From contig CM042092.1 of the NCBI GenBank assembly GCA_023512835.1, positions 12,538,498 through 12,602,497 of the forward strand: a stretch of 64,000 nt of DNA, written 5' to 3'. This DNA is from Taxillus chinensis (lineage: Eukaryota; Streptophyta; Magnoliopsida; Santalales; Loranthaceae). A program made the translations under genes and the position numbers. Below are positions 38,700-51,948 of the stretch, one piece after another. The notes under the pieces were generated by a model that saw only the letters and a list, made by a program, of their open reading frames with translations, was not told where the DNA came from and did no database searches. The number at the start of each line of letters is the position of its first letter. Position 1 is the stretch's first letter.

Positions 38700-41600
38700 T
38701 CACTCATCCTCATCCTCGAGGTCGAGGACCATCCTTGTCCTTCTTCTTCTGATAGATGCTTGGGGTGAAGCAGCTGGAAGCATTTCATCTTCCAACTCAG
38801 CATACGATGGCTGAGTAGGAGAATGGCTGACATTACTGGAAGGTGTAGCCTCATCTAATGACATGCCTTCCACGTCAGGACGGTTGAGTTCCAAAGCCTC
38901 GTCTGCATCTACACCTTCCATCTCAGTGGCTTGCTCTTGTTCATGCCTAATATTGATGACAAAAAGATTAGCATCGACCACTGATAATTGACAAAACCCC
39001 AGATTGGCGGTGCTTTCTCTTTTAAGGTCAGACAAAACTCACAACATATTAACACTTCAACTACCTACAACACTGACACTGTGCGCCAATTTATACAAAC
39101 AGTCTACGAGAAAAAGAACAGCCTCCCTGACAAAACTAAATTTATAAAAATCATTTTTTATGTGTGGCCTCTGAATGACAATTCATTCTCATAAGCGTAC
39201 ACATTAATGCGCAAAAGTGTTTGACATTGATCATTCATTCAAATCCTAGCAATATTGACCCAACACGAATATACCAAAAAATAAAAATATTTACAAGTGC
39301 ATGGACTAGATGACATACCTTGCTAAATCACCATGTATTAGCCCATTTCCAGAGTCAGCTTCTTTTCCAGACCCCTGATGTGACGTAGCAGCGACCCTCT
39401 CGCCTTTTCTCAACAGAGATTTCCTTCTTTTCCATCATAAATAAGTATATATATAAATATATGAATAATGTAAGGCTACGAGTTATCATACGTGCATCTA
39501 AGCAATACTGTCATTTCAAACTGTAACTAGAAAAAATAGTAAATATCAATACAGGAATGAGAGAGAAAAAGGTGGGAAAGACATACATATCTTACAAGTT
39601 TGCTTTATACAAGAATAAAGAAGAATAACTTACACCAAAAAGGCGACTAATAATTAACAATAAAATCTAAAAACTTTTTAAAAATTATATAAACACTAAT
39701 TTGTAATTTCTACAAACATAAACTATAACCTCGGGAAACTACAAACATAAACAAACTACAATCAGCCACTTATTTTAACAATATAATTAAATAAATATAA
39801 ATAAAAGATAAATTCATAGAAAAAAACTTTATTATTTTAAAATCCAACTTTATATTAAAATGTGTATAGGTACTAAGCTTTGGTTCACAAGTGAGAAACT
39901 CTAAATTGTTACTCTCCCATGACACAAGATTTCCTCTAAGAAGACATAATGGCCTAAAGAGCAACAAGACATCTAGCCCAATCAACGTTAGAATAACCCA
40001 TTTACATCCAAAGAGCCTAAATCAAAACAGCCAACAATATAGAGATGTCCTCGATCACAAAACACTACTTTTGGCCAAGAGGTCCTTTGCAAGTACATGA
40101 CAATATAAAGAACTATCTTCCAATGAAAAGTACAAGCACTCATGAATTAACTCACCATACCGGAAGCAGCAGTATATATGGGCAAATTATAGCAAAAAAT
40201 TAGACTTCCGCAACAAGAGCATTGCGAAATTGATTGGGAGAGAATGTCACATTCCGAGTATCCGGGACGTCTTGTAGTTGTGCAATCCAAATTGATATTC
40301 GTGTTACTTGAGAAGAAATAGTATGAAAAGCATAACTGATGAACAGTAAAAGGCTCTAAGACAATTTGTGTAGGAGATTCGATAGAATTCCTTCACATCA
40401 GACATGCAGTTAAGGAAGCATGCTGCTAGTCATGTATTTGATGATGAAAAGAAATTTAATCATTTCTATACAAACTAATAAAAAACTGAAACCATTCTCC
40501 TAACAAGTCTAAGGCAAAACGAAATCAGTCTAATACTCCAAGCATTAAGATTTGCTTAAATTAGCCTTTTCTCGCAGAGGTGATTAAACACCACATAGGT
40601 GAAATTCTCAAATAACTGCTTTTAAAATTTTCTTTTATTTTTGAAATCTAAACTTAATTTTAACGAGAGACTCAAATAAGTTTTTTATTTATTTCTTTTT
40701 TATCTATTTTATTGACAGAGCCTACTATATATATATTATAAAATTTTATGGGAATAATTTTTTAAAAATAAATTCTTTTAAAGCACATTCTCTTTCTTAC
40801 TAAATAAAATTTATTTTCAAATTAAAATTCAACACTCAAACAAAATATATAAAACATAATACAAAAATTAATACTTATACTTAACATGCCCTATAAGATT
40901 ATGCATAAACGACAAGATGCCTAGGCTAATGTTATGGTAATGTTCAAAAACATTCCCATCCATGACGCAGCCTTTTGACACAAATTGTACGGACAGAATT
41001 AAGGACTTCGTTAATTGTAACTATGACACGTCTAACACAACAAAACACAAGGAATGATGAGTTGTGACACCAACTAATTTCCTAGGTTAAACTATTACAA
41101 ATGGTTAACTAGATAAAAGTAATGTTATTAAATATTAACTTCGTTAACTTTTAGGCATTTTCATCAACAATTCAAAGGTTTGTCTTTACTAGCGTCATGT
41201 TTCACATTTTTAGCATTCAGATCTTTTAGAAATTCTATTAAATTATTTTGTTGAAAATATTCATTGTGATGCATAACAAAGATAACTACTTTAATAGAAT
41301 TTAGAAGAGCAATAAAATTTATTTACCTCTTTATTAATGATTGTAATGTTTCATCATCAGATTTCCCTGTAATATTTGATAAAGAGTCGAATGAATTTTC
41401 ATCCACCAAATTCGTATTGCTTTCAAAAGTCCTCTTTTGAGAAACAAGTAAGCCAAGTTGCTTTAATTTATGAGAAATTTGGCTCGTTGAGAAAGCTCTG
41501 TCAGCATCAAGTGCATTTGCAATCATATAACTGCATCGCTTATGACCTTTAAACCTGCATATACTCAAATAATTTATTTAGAAGAAATTCAAATCTTAAA

Positions 41601-44600
41601 AAATAATCCCGCCAAACAAACAAGTAACTCACTTATCAAATAAAGTTCTAATCATCGTCTCTTGTTCTTTGCTGAACGCACATACTCTTTTTCTAGAATT
41701 CCTGGAAAGCATTGGTGAAAAAATACTATTATTTTCTCCATAATCTAAAATGGTAGTTATTAGATGAAGTAAATCGAGAATGTTTTTGAATACTTACAAA
41801 GTTCGTTTGAGAGATCTGTTTGAGTCTTTTGAGTCAAAAGAGGGATGATCACTTTCGAAGGCTTTCCCATTTATGAGTTGATTAGGGCTCTTAGTTACTA
41901 GATCATCGCCATCAACTATATTGTTCCTTATACGTTTAAGAATGCTGGAAATTTTAAATGGGGAAACCTTTTCATCTGGTTCAAGTGCTTCCGCAATAAG
42001 CCGACTACAATGTTTGTCGCCTTTGTATCTAAATATAAAATTAGTCATATGCAATGAATTGCAAACAATCTTAGAAAAGTTTAAAGAAAAACTACAATAA
42101 ATACAACTTATAAAACAATTGCACAAAAGTATCCTTACTTCTCATATAGATCCTTGACTTTTCTCTCTAGCCCAGCTTTGAGAATAGGTCTTTTCTTTCT
42201 CTTGGAAGATTTCAGCCCTGCACTACTGCATCACAAAATGCGTCCATAAATTTAAGTTTGAAGGAAGATACCAACAATAGTGCATACGAATGTCATACTT
42301 GTCAGAATTTCCCTTCCTGTCATTGTCACTGCTTGATAGTGTTACGGTGCCTTCCTCCCTATGCATCAGCATATCATATAAATCAAATTGGAAAGAGACA
42401 TAATTAATACATATAAAAACAATGCTTTTTTCTATAGGTTATGTACCAGCTAATACTTCAAAAGTGTTTCCATGGGCAATTGAAGACTAATCACCATACC
42501 AAGTCTGAACTCAGAAGTAGTAGAAATAACGAAAAGGTGAAATACATGTGTCCTACCTTTGATTATATATCTCATGAGAAATCACAACATCCGCTTCATC
42601 GTCACCAAGTGCATCTGCCAGGCTTCTATGAACCCTTCCTCCAAAGCCCTGTGATGAACCAAAGAACCCATCATCTGGAGCATTTTCCCAATTCCCAATC
42701 TCTCTTTTCAAACCGCCAAGCTCTTGCAACAACGAGTCAGCACTAATGTCATTACATTCTCTCCTTGTCTTCCAGAAGAGTATGTAAACAAAAAGAAGTG
42801 GTTGGCTCTTCATCTTCCTCAGCATTCTCCTAACCAAACTAGATAGAAAGGTAACAATATTTTCATAGTCCTTGCATGGACTTGTCTTCTGTTCAACGAG
42901 GATATTGTGGAACAAAGTGAGAAATGATAGCTGCAAAATTTGTACAGGCAATTCATATGCATATCAATAAGTTATTTTAAGATTTTTAAGTCTCGATTCA
43001 ATTATAACTAAAAGATAAATATAGAAAAAGATTACCTGATAAAACATTGGAGAGAGTTCTAGATCTTCACAGATCCTCTGGAACATGCGTATTATGTGGT
43101 GGTTTGTACTTATAGCATTGCTCTTATAGAACTTGAGCAACCAACACAAATTATGAATAACAAAACTGTTTGCAAAAGCAGAAACCAAAGTAGACACCTT
43201 AAAATCAACTTCATATGTCAAAGATGATTCCTCATCACTGAAGGAGTCATCTGATCCACAATCAAGGTCATTATTAGTGGAATCAGATTTTCCGTTATCC
43301 TCCTTTTGCACATTGTCTGCAAGATCACTTGTCTCCATAATAGGTTGTTGGGGCCCATCAACATCAGCATGTGAGATATCACCATTTTTGGGGGCAGAAC
43401 CTGCATTACTTGAGTTTCCCAATTGTGGTATGCCCAAGCTATTGGAGTTTTCACAGCCAGAGATACCATACTGAGTGCCACCTGTAGGATTATCTCCATT
43501 CTGTTTGCCTCCAATATCTTCTGCATCACTTGCCATTTTCCTCTGTTTCTTCTTTCTTGATTTTTTTGAAACCTTAAACAGATAAATTGTCAAGGTTATT
43601 ATAAAAATATAAAAGATTCATCTACAAAGACTAGAAGTAGAGCATAATTCATAATCAGAAATGCACTTTATTATTATACATAACGATATATTATTTTCAA
43701 AGTCATGGCATTATGCACTGTTTTTAATATGGTATTACTGTAATGATTTTCCTCCACATTAAAAAAATGGGATCCAGCTTTATTTTCCAAAATATTACAT
43801 TAGAATATGACCAGCACCATCTATTCATCTTATTCCCTTTTCTTCTTCTTGCTACTATTGTTGAAATCACAAATACAACCTTAGTTGCGATTCATCTGCC
43901 TATAGGCAAATAGATTTTAAGATAACTTCCCATTGTTTTAACTTGACAAAATCAATGGATCACGCAATGAATAAATTGTTTAAAACGAAATGGTACTTAA
44001 TTTTTTGAATTTCTGACCCCTTGAGGCTTGAATCACAACATTAATTCCACAAATGACGCCAATTTTTTTTTATAATTTTAAAACAAACCCCGTGAAAGAT
44101 TGTCCTATCATTTGAAAAAAGAATACCATACCCTCAATGTACCACGTTTTTCAAGACTCTCCATGAGCCACAAGATTGTGTGTATCATTTCTACAAGGTC
44201 TGCAAGATCACTGGTAAAAATGGTAACGTCATTAGTAGTGTTCACACTTGTAACAAGCATAACAATTTACCACCATAAAATATCAGATTCAAGCATCAGG
44301 GAAATAATGAAGACGTGGCGAGAAACAGGATACTATTTTGCATTTACTAAAGAGCCATATGATGCAGGGAAGATAAGCTCATGTACTGTAACGATTTTTA
44401 ATATAGAGAAACTTGACATGCGTGCCAAAGTACATGGGCAGCACCCTTTTCTTCAAAAAAGAAAAAAAAAAAAGAACTATACGGATTGAAATTATTTTAA
44501 ATGCCTCATCAGATAGTCATGAAATGAAACAATTTCATATCTGTAAGCTACTAAAATTTCGAATATGGTTGAAGAAAAAATTACTGACTGAATATGTTAT

Positions 44601-47600
44601 TTATCAAGCACAGGAAATCATGACACAAATTTCAAAATTATTTGGAAATTTTAAATTATATTACAAATCATCAATGTTGCATAATAATAATAATCGGTCA
44701 AACAGAGGTCCCATTAAGCTCCACAGTGATTTCAAAAACCACTCAAGATTTAGTGTTAGAACTTTCCAAAACAGTGAAGTAAAGATAACCCTTTTGGGCT
44801 ATTTAGATGAACAAAAAATACCTTCTGGGTTGTTTATGAGTATCAAAGGATTTCATCAGGTTCAACAGGAAATGAGTCATCCCTTCTTCAGTTTGATCAT
44901 AAAACAACTTGTAGAGAAGGATACGAGCAATTTGAGGTTCCTTGGAATCTTTTGGGGATAGCTTCAGTACCAATTCCAACATGCGGAGCTACACCAAGAA
45001 TACAGCAAAATATATAGATAGATCAAAAAAATTCAACTGCAATAGTTATCCTAAATTACATGATTGAAAGTTCATCTTGTGGGCACTAATAGCATATGAA
45101 AGAGTGCATTCAAGAAATAGAAGTTGTAGATGATATATAAGATCATTTCTCAAAAAAATACAAAATATGTGAATTGAACCAGAAGTATAATGGAAGCCAC
45201 TTGGAAGGGAACTATCACCGAGAACAAAAAAGAAATGTAACAAAGAGGCAACCAACTGAACAAGTACACAAGGCTTCCTCGGACTTAAAAAATTATTATT
45301 AAGATTAGGCATATTACTAGAACAAATTATGCACATGAAAGTGTAAATGCATTTTAAAAAGTATAATTTAAGTGAGAAAACTTTCAGTCTGGCATGACAT
45401 TCGCCCTGTAACAGAATTATACATTTTGAATGGAGCCACAAAAATTCAGTAAAGGTTTTTAGATAATCCATGTTATTACTCCAATGACCAATCACACGAT
45501 GTCAATCTTAAAGCAGAAAAGGAGCAAGAACCACATGCTATTTTCTTCAAAATACTTCGAAGGCCATGGATGGTAATAACTACTCTATGATAAGTAAACA
45601 TGTTTGTGTCATTGATCAAGACAATTGGAGCAGACAAACAGACAAAACATGCATGTAGAGCCCTTAAACGTTATGCAGATGCAAGAAGATAAAGCCCTTA
45701 AGTTCAAGAATATGATACCATAGTTTTCATGAGAGATCCTGCAGCAGACAAAAACTTATAATCATTTGTTTCCTTCAATCCCTCAAACGCATTACGCCAC
45801 TTTGACATGACAAGTAGAAACATGGATTCATTCATTGATGCTGCAATTGGCCCACATATATCACCATTGAACAATGTGATGTCTGCATCTTTCTTAGTGA
45901 GAGATTCATCTGATTCAGCTTCCTTGCTTAGCTGTTACAGTACAGAAAACCACACAAGCAGGTAAAAATAAATAAAATTAAGTGATGGTTGAAAATATAA
46001 CCACTGGAGGAATAACAAAATGAAATAAGCCAAATGGTACAGAATACTAAAGTCCACACTAGCAAAAGTAGTGTTTTAATTTTATCACTGATTGTTTTCC
46101 TCATTATAAAATTTTGATTAATGGTTCGTTTATCATTCATTTTCATTTCATATATTTAGCAAGAAAATGTGCACAAAAATGTTCAATAAATAAAAGGAAC
46201 CTGGGGGTGGGAGATATGGAACCTCCATTACACTAACACAACGAATAAAACAAGGCAATTCTTTGCATGAAGAAAATATGCACAAAAATGTTTAATAAAT
46301 AAAAGAAGAAGGGGAAAAAAACAGCTCCATACAGTTCTCCTCTCAAAGTGAACTCTAAATCAATATGAAAAGAGCCAGTGTCAGAAATAAGAGCTTTTTA
46401 TGATATTTCACCTGGGAAATCGAGAGTTTGTGATATTGAAAAGACATAATAAATTGAGCAACGCGGAAAAAAACAACAATGTCACAGTTCTGGATTGAAT
46501 GATGCTCCTTTTCGATATCCTCACGAAGTGACTGCATCAGGACTGGTGAACAACATTAAAGTGAGATACCAAATTGGCATGTAAAACTACACAAGAAAAG
46601 TTGGTGCTACTCGTTTTCTCTTTTCATAAATAAATAAATGAAAGGAAGAAAGATCTTAATTTCACTTTACTAGTACCGTTATAACCTCCAGATACAAACT
46701 GGAGTGTAAAATCATGCAGCAACTCTGGTATATTACTTTTTGATGAAGGAAAAGTTGCATGGTCCCACACAATCCTTTTTAGAGGACCTCGTTGAACTTT
46801 TTGAGGCCCAAGTAAAGTATCACAAGAAGCTGAAGTGGGGTTGCCTTTAAATAATTTATTAGATCCATCCTGCAAAAGAACTATCAAAGTTACTAACGTT
46901 CTCAAGAATGCCCCAGATAAACATCAGCAATGCGGAAAATCGCATACCATGTTAACCCGTGTAAAAGTTCCACTGAACTGTGAATGACGACTCACATTCT
47001 GAAGTCTAATACGCCTTCTTTTCTCTTCTTCCTCTTCAATTATATACTTGAGAGTATTAAGAGATGCATCTTGCTCTGCCTAAAAACATATACATAAAAT
47101 AAGTACTGCAAAAACAAGCAGGTGCCATGAAACATGAATGAAAATCAATAGTTCTCAAAAACTAAAATAAAATAAAATAAAAGATTAACCACGCACAAGT
47201 TCAAAATAGAAGAGATACCCATGGAACATCCTGTCAAGTTTTGTGAATGCCATCTCAGTTGCTCATTCCAAGTTACAGGTACAAATTATAAATTTTTATT
47301 TTTGTTTCCAAGTAATGGAACAAAAAAACCTGTTTGTACTATAAAGTAGAAACACACTGGGAAGTCATGGAAACAAACCTTGGAGTCCTTTAAATGTGCT
47401 CTTGCTATCAACTCTGCATCTTGGCCCATAAAAATGTAATGGAAGGTTTCAAGTAAAAGCAAGTTGTCTTGATGAAGATAACTAGAAGAGCCACCAACAT
47501 GCTGGGTTAAAACTACTATCAAATCCATCACATTCTCACGAAACAGCAATTCTATAAAATTATCCCTTAGAGACAAAAAGTGAGTGGCAGATCCGCTAGC

Positions 47601-48774
47601 CTTCTGCAGCACGGAGATGTCTTGCACAGCCAGAACATTCCGGAATAAAGTAAGCACCAGCTGAACCAATTTCCAGTCACCCTCCGTGAAAACTTCACTG
47701 TGTGACATAGCATCAGCCACGTGAAAATAAGAACACAGCAGCAAAGAGACAAAATAACAATGATGAGAACATTAACGGCCGAAACAAAGCATATAAGCAA
47801 GAGATGGCAACAAGGTAAAGGATATTAACTATGCAACGATAGGGTAGAGAGAGGCAAATAGAATGAGAATAAGACCAGCTTCTTGAAACTGGTGCACGAG
47901 TATATCACCCTTTGGTATTTATTTCATTTTCCCCGAGTACATGCACCAACCAATAAACCTGGAGTCACAGGTTCATGTGCGTGTTTGGGTATGTATGACC
48001 GCGTTCTGAACGAATTAAAAATTTTTTAACATGCTTCTACATGAACCCATCAAACCCTGGTAATTTTTGAAAATTGAGACTCAATTTGCATGGAAAATAG
48101 CACAGCCCAAACAGATGGCATTCCACAGCCAAAACCAGCGATTATTATGGCTTACGTTTGCAAATTTTCAAGTGGGGTTTCAAGCAGCGATAGGATAACC
48201 GCAACCGCGTCACTGCATGTTACAGCCAACTTCAACTCCCACAGGTACTCAGTCTGCTGGGTGACATCGTTAGACGAAGGCTCGACAGGCATACTGAGGA
48301 ACACCAAAACCTTAACTGCGTGTCAAAATCCAAACGTCAACAAACCAACTAATCCAAACAACTGGAAGCCACTTCACTACTAGATTCCAGAGCAGCGCAT
48401 ACCAGCATTCAGTACCAAATTGTGATCGTCCTGACAGTGTTCGATGATGGGTATCAAGTCCTTGGACACAATGTTCCATTTGGACACTTGCTTAAATACA
48501 TCTCGCTTCTCGGGATCATCGCGCCTTAAGAACCTCAACAAATCCTTCAAATTATCTGCCAGCATACAGTAACAAACAAACAAATAAAACAGCTTGCTTT
48601 GGTATGTTTTCTCAAATGGTCTAGGCAACCAAACAGGGCAAAAATGGAGATCTGGGAAAAAAAAAAATTACCTAAGCAGTACTCGTCCTTAACGTATCCG
48701 ATCCGTTTGCCGTCGTCATCGTCTTCTACGGTCCCCAGGCTGGCGCAGATCGCGGACAGTCCTTCCAGGTCCAT
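38700..48774 (-). CDS. TIM: TIMELESS homologue, replication-fork protection protein (19 exons, 1196 aa)
   Basis: Exons: 48774-48672, 48555-48403, 48315-48156, 47697-47379, 47079-46948, 46869-46677, 46542-46412, 45931-45719, 44988-44822, 44210-44132, 43572-43036, 42930-42557, 42358-42299, 42225-42139, 42028-41798, 41701-41633, 41554-41327, 39426-39319 (acceptor could be 3 nt later), 38946-38700. They splice in phase to 3591 nt. The start is MDLEGLSAICASLG. The TIMELESS N-terminal domain is clear: RIGYVKDEYCL, NLKDLLRFLRRDDPEKRD, DLIPIIEHCQDD and DWKLVQLVLTLFRN. Exon 11 begins with a lysine-rich patch and a long Ser/Asp/Asn-rich stretch, and the C terminus is basic then acidic (RRRRTRMVLDLEDEDE). 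Family members act in the nucleus with TIPIN in the fork-protection complex, linking helicase and polymerase and supporting the S-phase checkpoint and cohesion. The position matches Arabidopsis ATIM (At5g52910). The 1.9-kb intron 17 holds a Copia remnant. Confidence 0.94.
39870..40130 (-). mobile_element. Ty1/Copia RNase H-region remnant in TIMELESS intron 17
   Basis: Minus-strand translation, crossing frames and stops, gives pieces ordered like the C-terminal part of a Copia polyprotein: a DRGHLYIVG-like stretch, then GHYVFLRGNLVSWESNN, which resembles the usual GYxxFLGGNLVSWKSKKQ. It is interrupted by stops and frameshifts and has no LTRs visible. It sits inside the largest intron, in the same orientation as the host gene. 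Confidence 0.55.
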
Positions 48775-48930
48775 GGATTCCAAGTTCTGATTGTGCGATT
48801 TCTGGATATTAGGGTTTCGAAGTGGACATCCGAGCGGCGCTGCGATTTGTTTCTGAAGTGTGATCCTTTTTCGGCATCTGAGATTGGCTTCGTCGTAAAT
48901 GCCCGGGGGAGGGGGGAGCGGGGCGCGGCG

Positions 48931-48958
48931 GGCGCCAAAGGGCGTAAATCTTCCCGCG
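48931..48958 (-). promoter_or_regulatory. E2F-like sites upstream of TIMELESS
   Basis: On the minus strand, TTTGGCGCC (48939-48931) matches the plant E2F consensus TTTSSCGC. TTCCCGCG on the plus strand at 48951-48958 is a second, near-consensus site. Both lie about 160-185 bases upstream of the TIMELESS ATG in a GC-rich patch. They fit E2F/RB-controlled, S-phase expression, as expected for a replication-fork gene. Confidence 0.6.
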
Positions 48959-49862
48959 CTTTTGAGTGCTTGTCTCTTTTGTCAGCAAACAGTGATACAC
49001 ACACAGTCAGACACGTAGTACAGACATCAAAAACGAATAAATATCAAAAACGAAGACAACGGAGGAAAGCAAAACTTGTGACGTTTTGTAATCGTCAACA
49101 ACCTTCATTCATTCCAGGTTCATTTTGATTTCTGTTATGTTAGTGCGTTGTTATGATAATTCCAAACTCTTTTTGTGTTTTGGCAAAAATAAAAATAAAA
49201 TTGTTTCCCTCTCCTTATAAATTTTTTTTAAAAAAATATTTTTTAGAAAATAAAAATAAAGACCATATAGCAGTGAGATCGAGCAATTGATGTTCATTCT
49301 ATAATTATTTGGACCGAAATTAAATGTAACAATATGTTATTATGTCTTATTTATTCTTTATATCATAATGTTTATACTTTTTTCAGGGTTTTTTTTTAAA
49401 CCGTTGCCACGAAGGCCGTTGGTTCCTTTTTTTTTTTTATAAAATAAAATGTCATTTTTAAATTTAATATATATATATATATACTCTAAGAATTCAATTT
49501 GGGTATCCTTTTAGGGCAATTTTGTCTTGAGAAACCGTTCATGCCCAATACATTGACAAAGTTTGAACTTTTATTATTTTGAGGTCACGTTTTGATTGCT
49601 ATATTTGAGTATCAACATTAATGTTCCCACAGAACCAAATGATAAAAAAAAAAAAGGAAAAAATAAGCTACTATCCAATGTCCCAGAATGAAATTAAACA
49701 TAAAAGCTATTATATGGTGTTGAGGTTGAACACCAATACTATTAACTTTCTAATTAATTACAAAACAAACACAAAAGCAATTTAATATATCTACCAAGGC
49801 AACATCAACAGCAATACTAGGGAATGAGAGAAAAAGAGTCTGGTGGATATTTAAGATTTATC
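48959..49862. other. Intergenic between TIMELESS and the receptor-kinase remnant
   Basis: About 0.9 kb of AT-rich sequence with poly-T and AT runs. It should include the distal TIMELESS promoter and the 3' UTR of the kinase locus. Nothing else recognised. Confidence 0.5.
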
Positions 49863-50779
49863 CTAACGACCTTCTTCAGTAGTGATTGTGAGCATACAGT
49901 TGGAATTTGACGTTGTGGCACTTGGCTGACCTCTCTTTCCTATGAAAGCCGGTTCTTTTGGGGCCATAAGAGGTGTGTCTTTAGAGAGCATGATAACCAC
50001 TGTTGACATGGTGGGTCGATCGTTTGGATTTTCTTGCACACACAAGAGCCCAACTTGTATACACTTGCGAACCTCATCAACATTACATGATTTCTCAAGT
50101 GACTGATCTATAAACTCCAATGCATTCTCTTCTCTCCATAAGCTCCAAGCCTGTTGGGACATGAAAACAACAGTTGAAATTATATGTATCCATTAAATTA
50201 ATTAAAGAAATTGTTGGACTCAAAATTGTTCATATTCATGTCATCAACTATTTCACCTCATTAGTACTCAGCAAATCATCGTTTTATCTCGCCAGTGCAT
50301 AAGATTCTTACTTTTTTTAGTAAGGCCAAAGAGATAATATGATTGCAAGTTTACTACTCTAGGACCAAGACATTTACCATCGCAGCAAATGGAAAATCCA
50401 TCTCAAACATGAAATTTAAATGGGTCTTTCCATAATCATAGACTTTTTATTGGATAAGTAAATTTAAAATTAAAAACAAAAGCAAAAACAAACCAAAACA
50501 AACAAAGAACAGTAATACTCACATGGCCTAACAAGTTTAGTGCACCTTCAGATTGATAAAAGTCAATGTTCCTCTTCCCACTAATGATCTCAAGTAAAAT
50601 AACCCCAAAGCTGAAGACATCAGACTTCACTGAGAAAAAACCATTTATTGCATACTCTGGAGACATATACCCACTGCATTTTGTCACCAGGGTTAATTTT
50701 TGTAGGTGTTTTTAGATTCACCATACCCAATCAAAAAGGCAACAATTCATTACAACAAATGTACTGAACATACTTACTA

Positions 50780-51040
<261 letters not shown>

Positions 51041-51059
51041 TTAGTTTTGAATTTTTCTC

Positions 51060-51095
<36 letters not shown>

Positions 51096-51674
51096 AGAGA
51101 GAGAGAGAGACTATAATTACCAAAAATGAAGGCATCTAAGCTCTTGTTGGGCATATACTCGTATAGTAGAAGTTTTTCTTCTCCTTCAATGCAGTAGCCC
51201 AAAAGCCTAACCAGGTTGCGATGTTGGAGTTTTGCTATTAATACAACCTCGTTTTTAAATTCCTCTAGGCCCTGCCCAGAAGCGCTTGAAAGCCTCTTCA
51301 CTGCAATTTGTTGCCCATCTTGAAGCGTACCCTGGAATCAGACCATGCAATTAATTGCTTTATCTTTTGAACCACTAATACAAGCAGAGTACACGTGAAA
51401 GAAGAGGAACCAAAAGTGGAAAGGATGTATATATATAAATTACCTTGTAAACAGGACCAAACCCACCTTTGCCAAGCTTATTAGCATTTGAGAAATCATC
51501 CGTTGCAGCCAATATGCTTTCAAGACTGAAAAATGGTACATCTACACCTTCATTGCCTTCATGCGTCCATTTGACTTTGGAGCCCATCAATTCTTTGACA
51601 CGTGCCTCACACTGATGCAAGAATTGTGCAGTATTTCCCTGGATTCCTTCTCCTCTACCTGAAGTCCCAAACCA

Positions 51675-51689
51675 CCCCCCCCCCCCCCC
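51675..51689. repeat. C15 homopolymer in a receptor-kinase intron
   Basis: Fifteen consecutive C at 51675-51689, in the intron between the membrane-segment exon and the juxtamembrane exon. Outside coding sequence; length may be unreliable. Confidence 0.8.
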
Positions 51690-51854
51690 AAACACATAAA
51701 TAAGACGCGCAAGATAATTATTACTTTCAGCTTTGAAAACTATTATTAATTACCGTTTCTCCTTCTCGCCCTTCTGTGAAAATAAGCTACAACCCCAATG
51801 AGGAAGGTGAGAACAACCAAAACAATTGCAGAAACCACAGCATATAATGGAAAT

Positions 51855-51948
51855 GGGGCTGAACCAGAACCAGAACCAGGAGGAAAACCAGAACCAGAAC
51901 TAGGAGGAGAACGAGAACCAGAACCAGGAGGAGAACCAGAACTGGAAC
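51855..51948 (-). repeat. 24-bp coding repeat, Gly-Ser-Pro linker before the membrane segment
   Basis: AGGAGG recurs at 51878, 51902 and 51926 with near-identical context (AGAACCAGAACCAGG), an exact 24-bp period. On the minus strand it encodes an eight-residue unit like GSGSxPPx, giving a flexible linker immediately before the transmembrane segment VSAIVLVVLTFLIGVVAYF. Confidence 0.8.

Noticed and set aside
44100..44961. Plus-strand frames of 129 and 182 codons
   Set aside because: They lie over TIMELESS exons 9-10 and intron 9 with no motif of their own.
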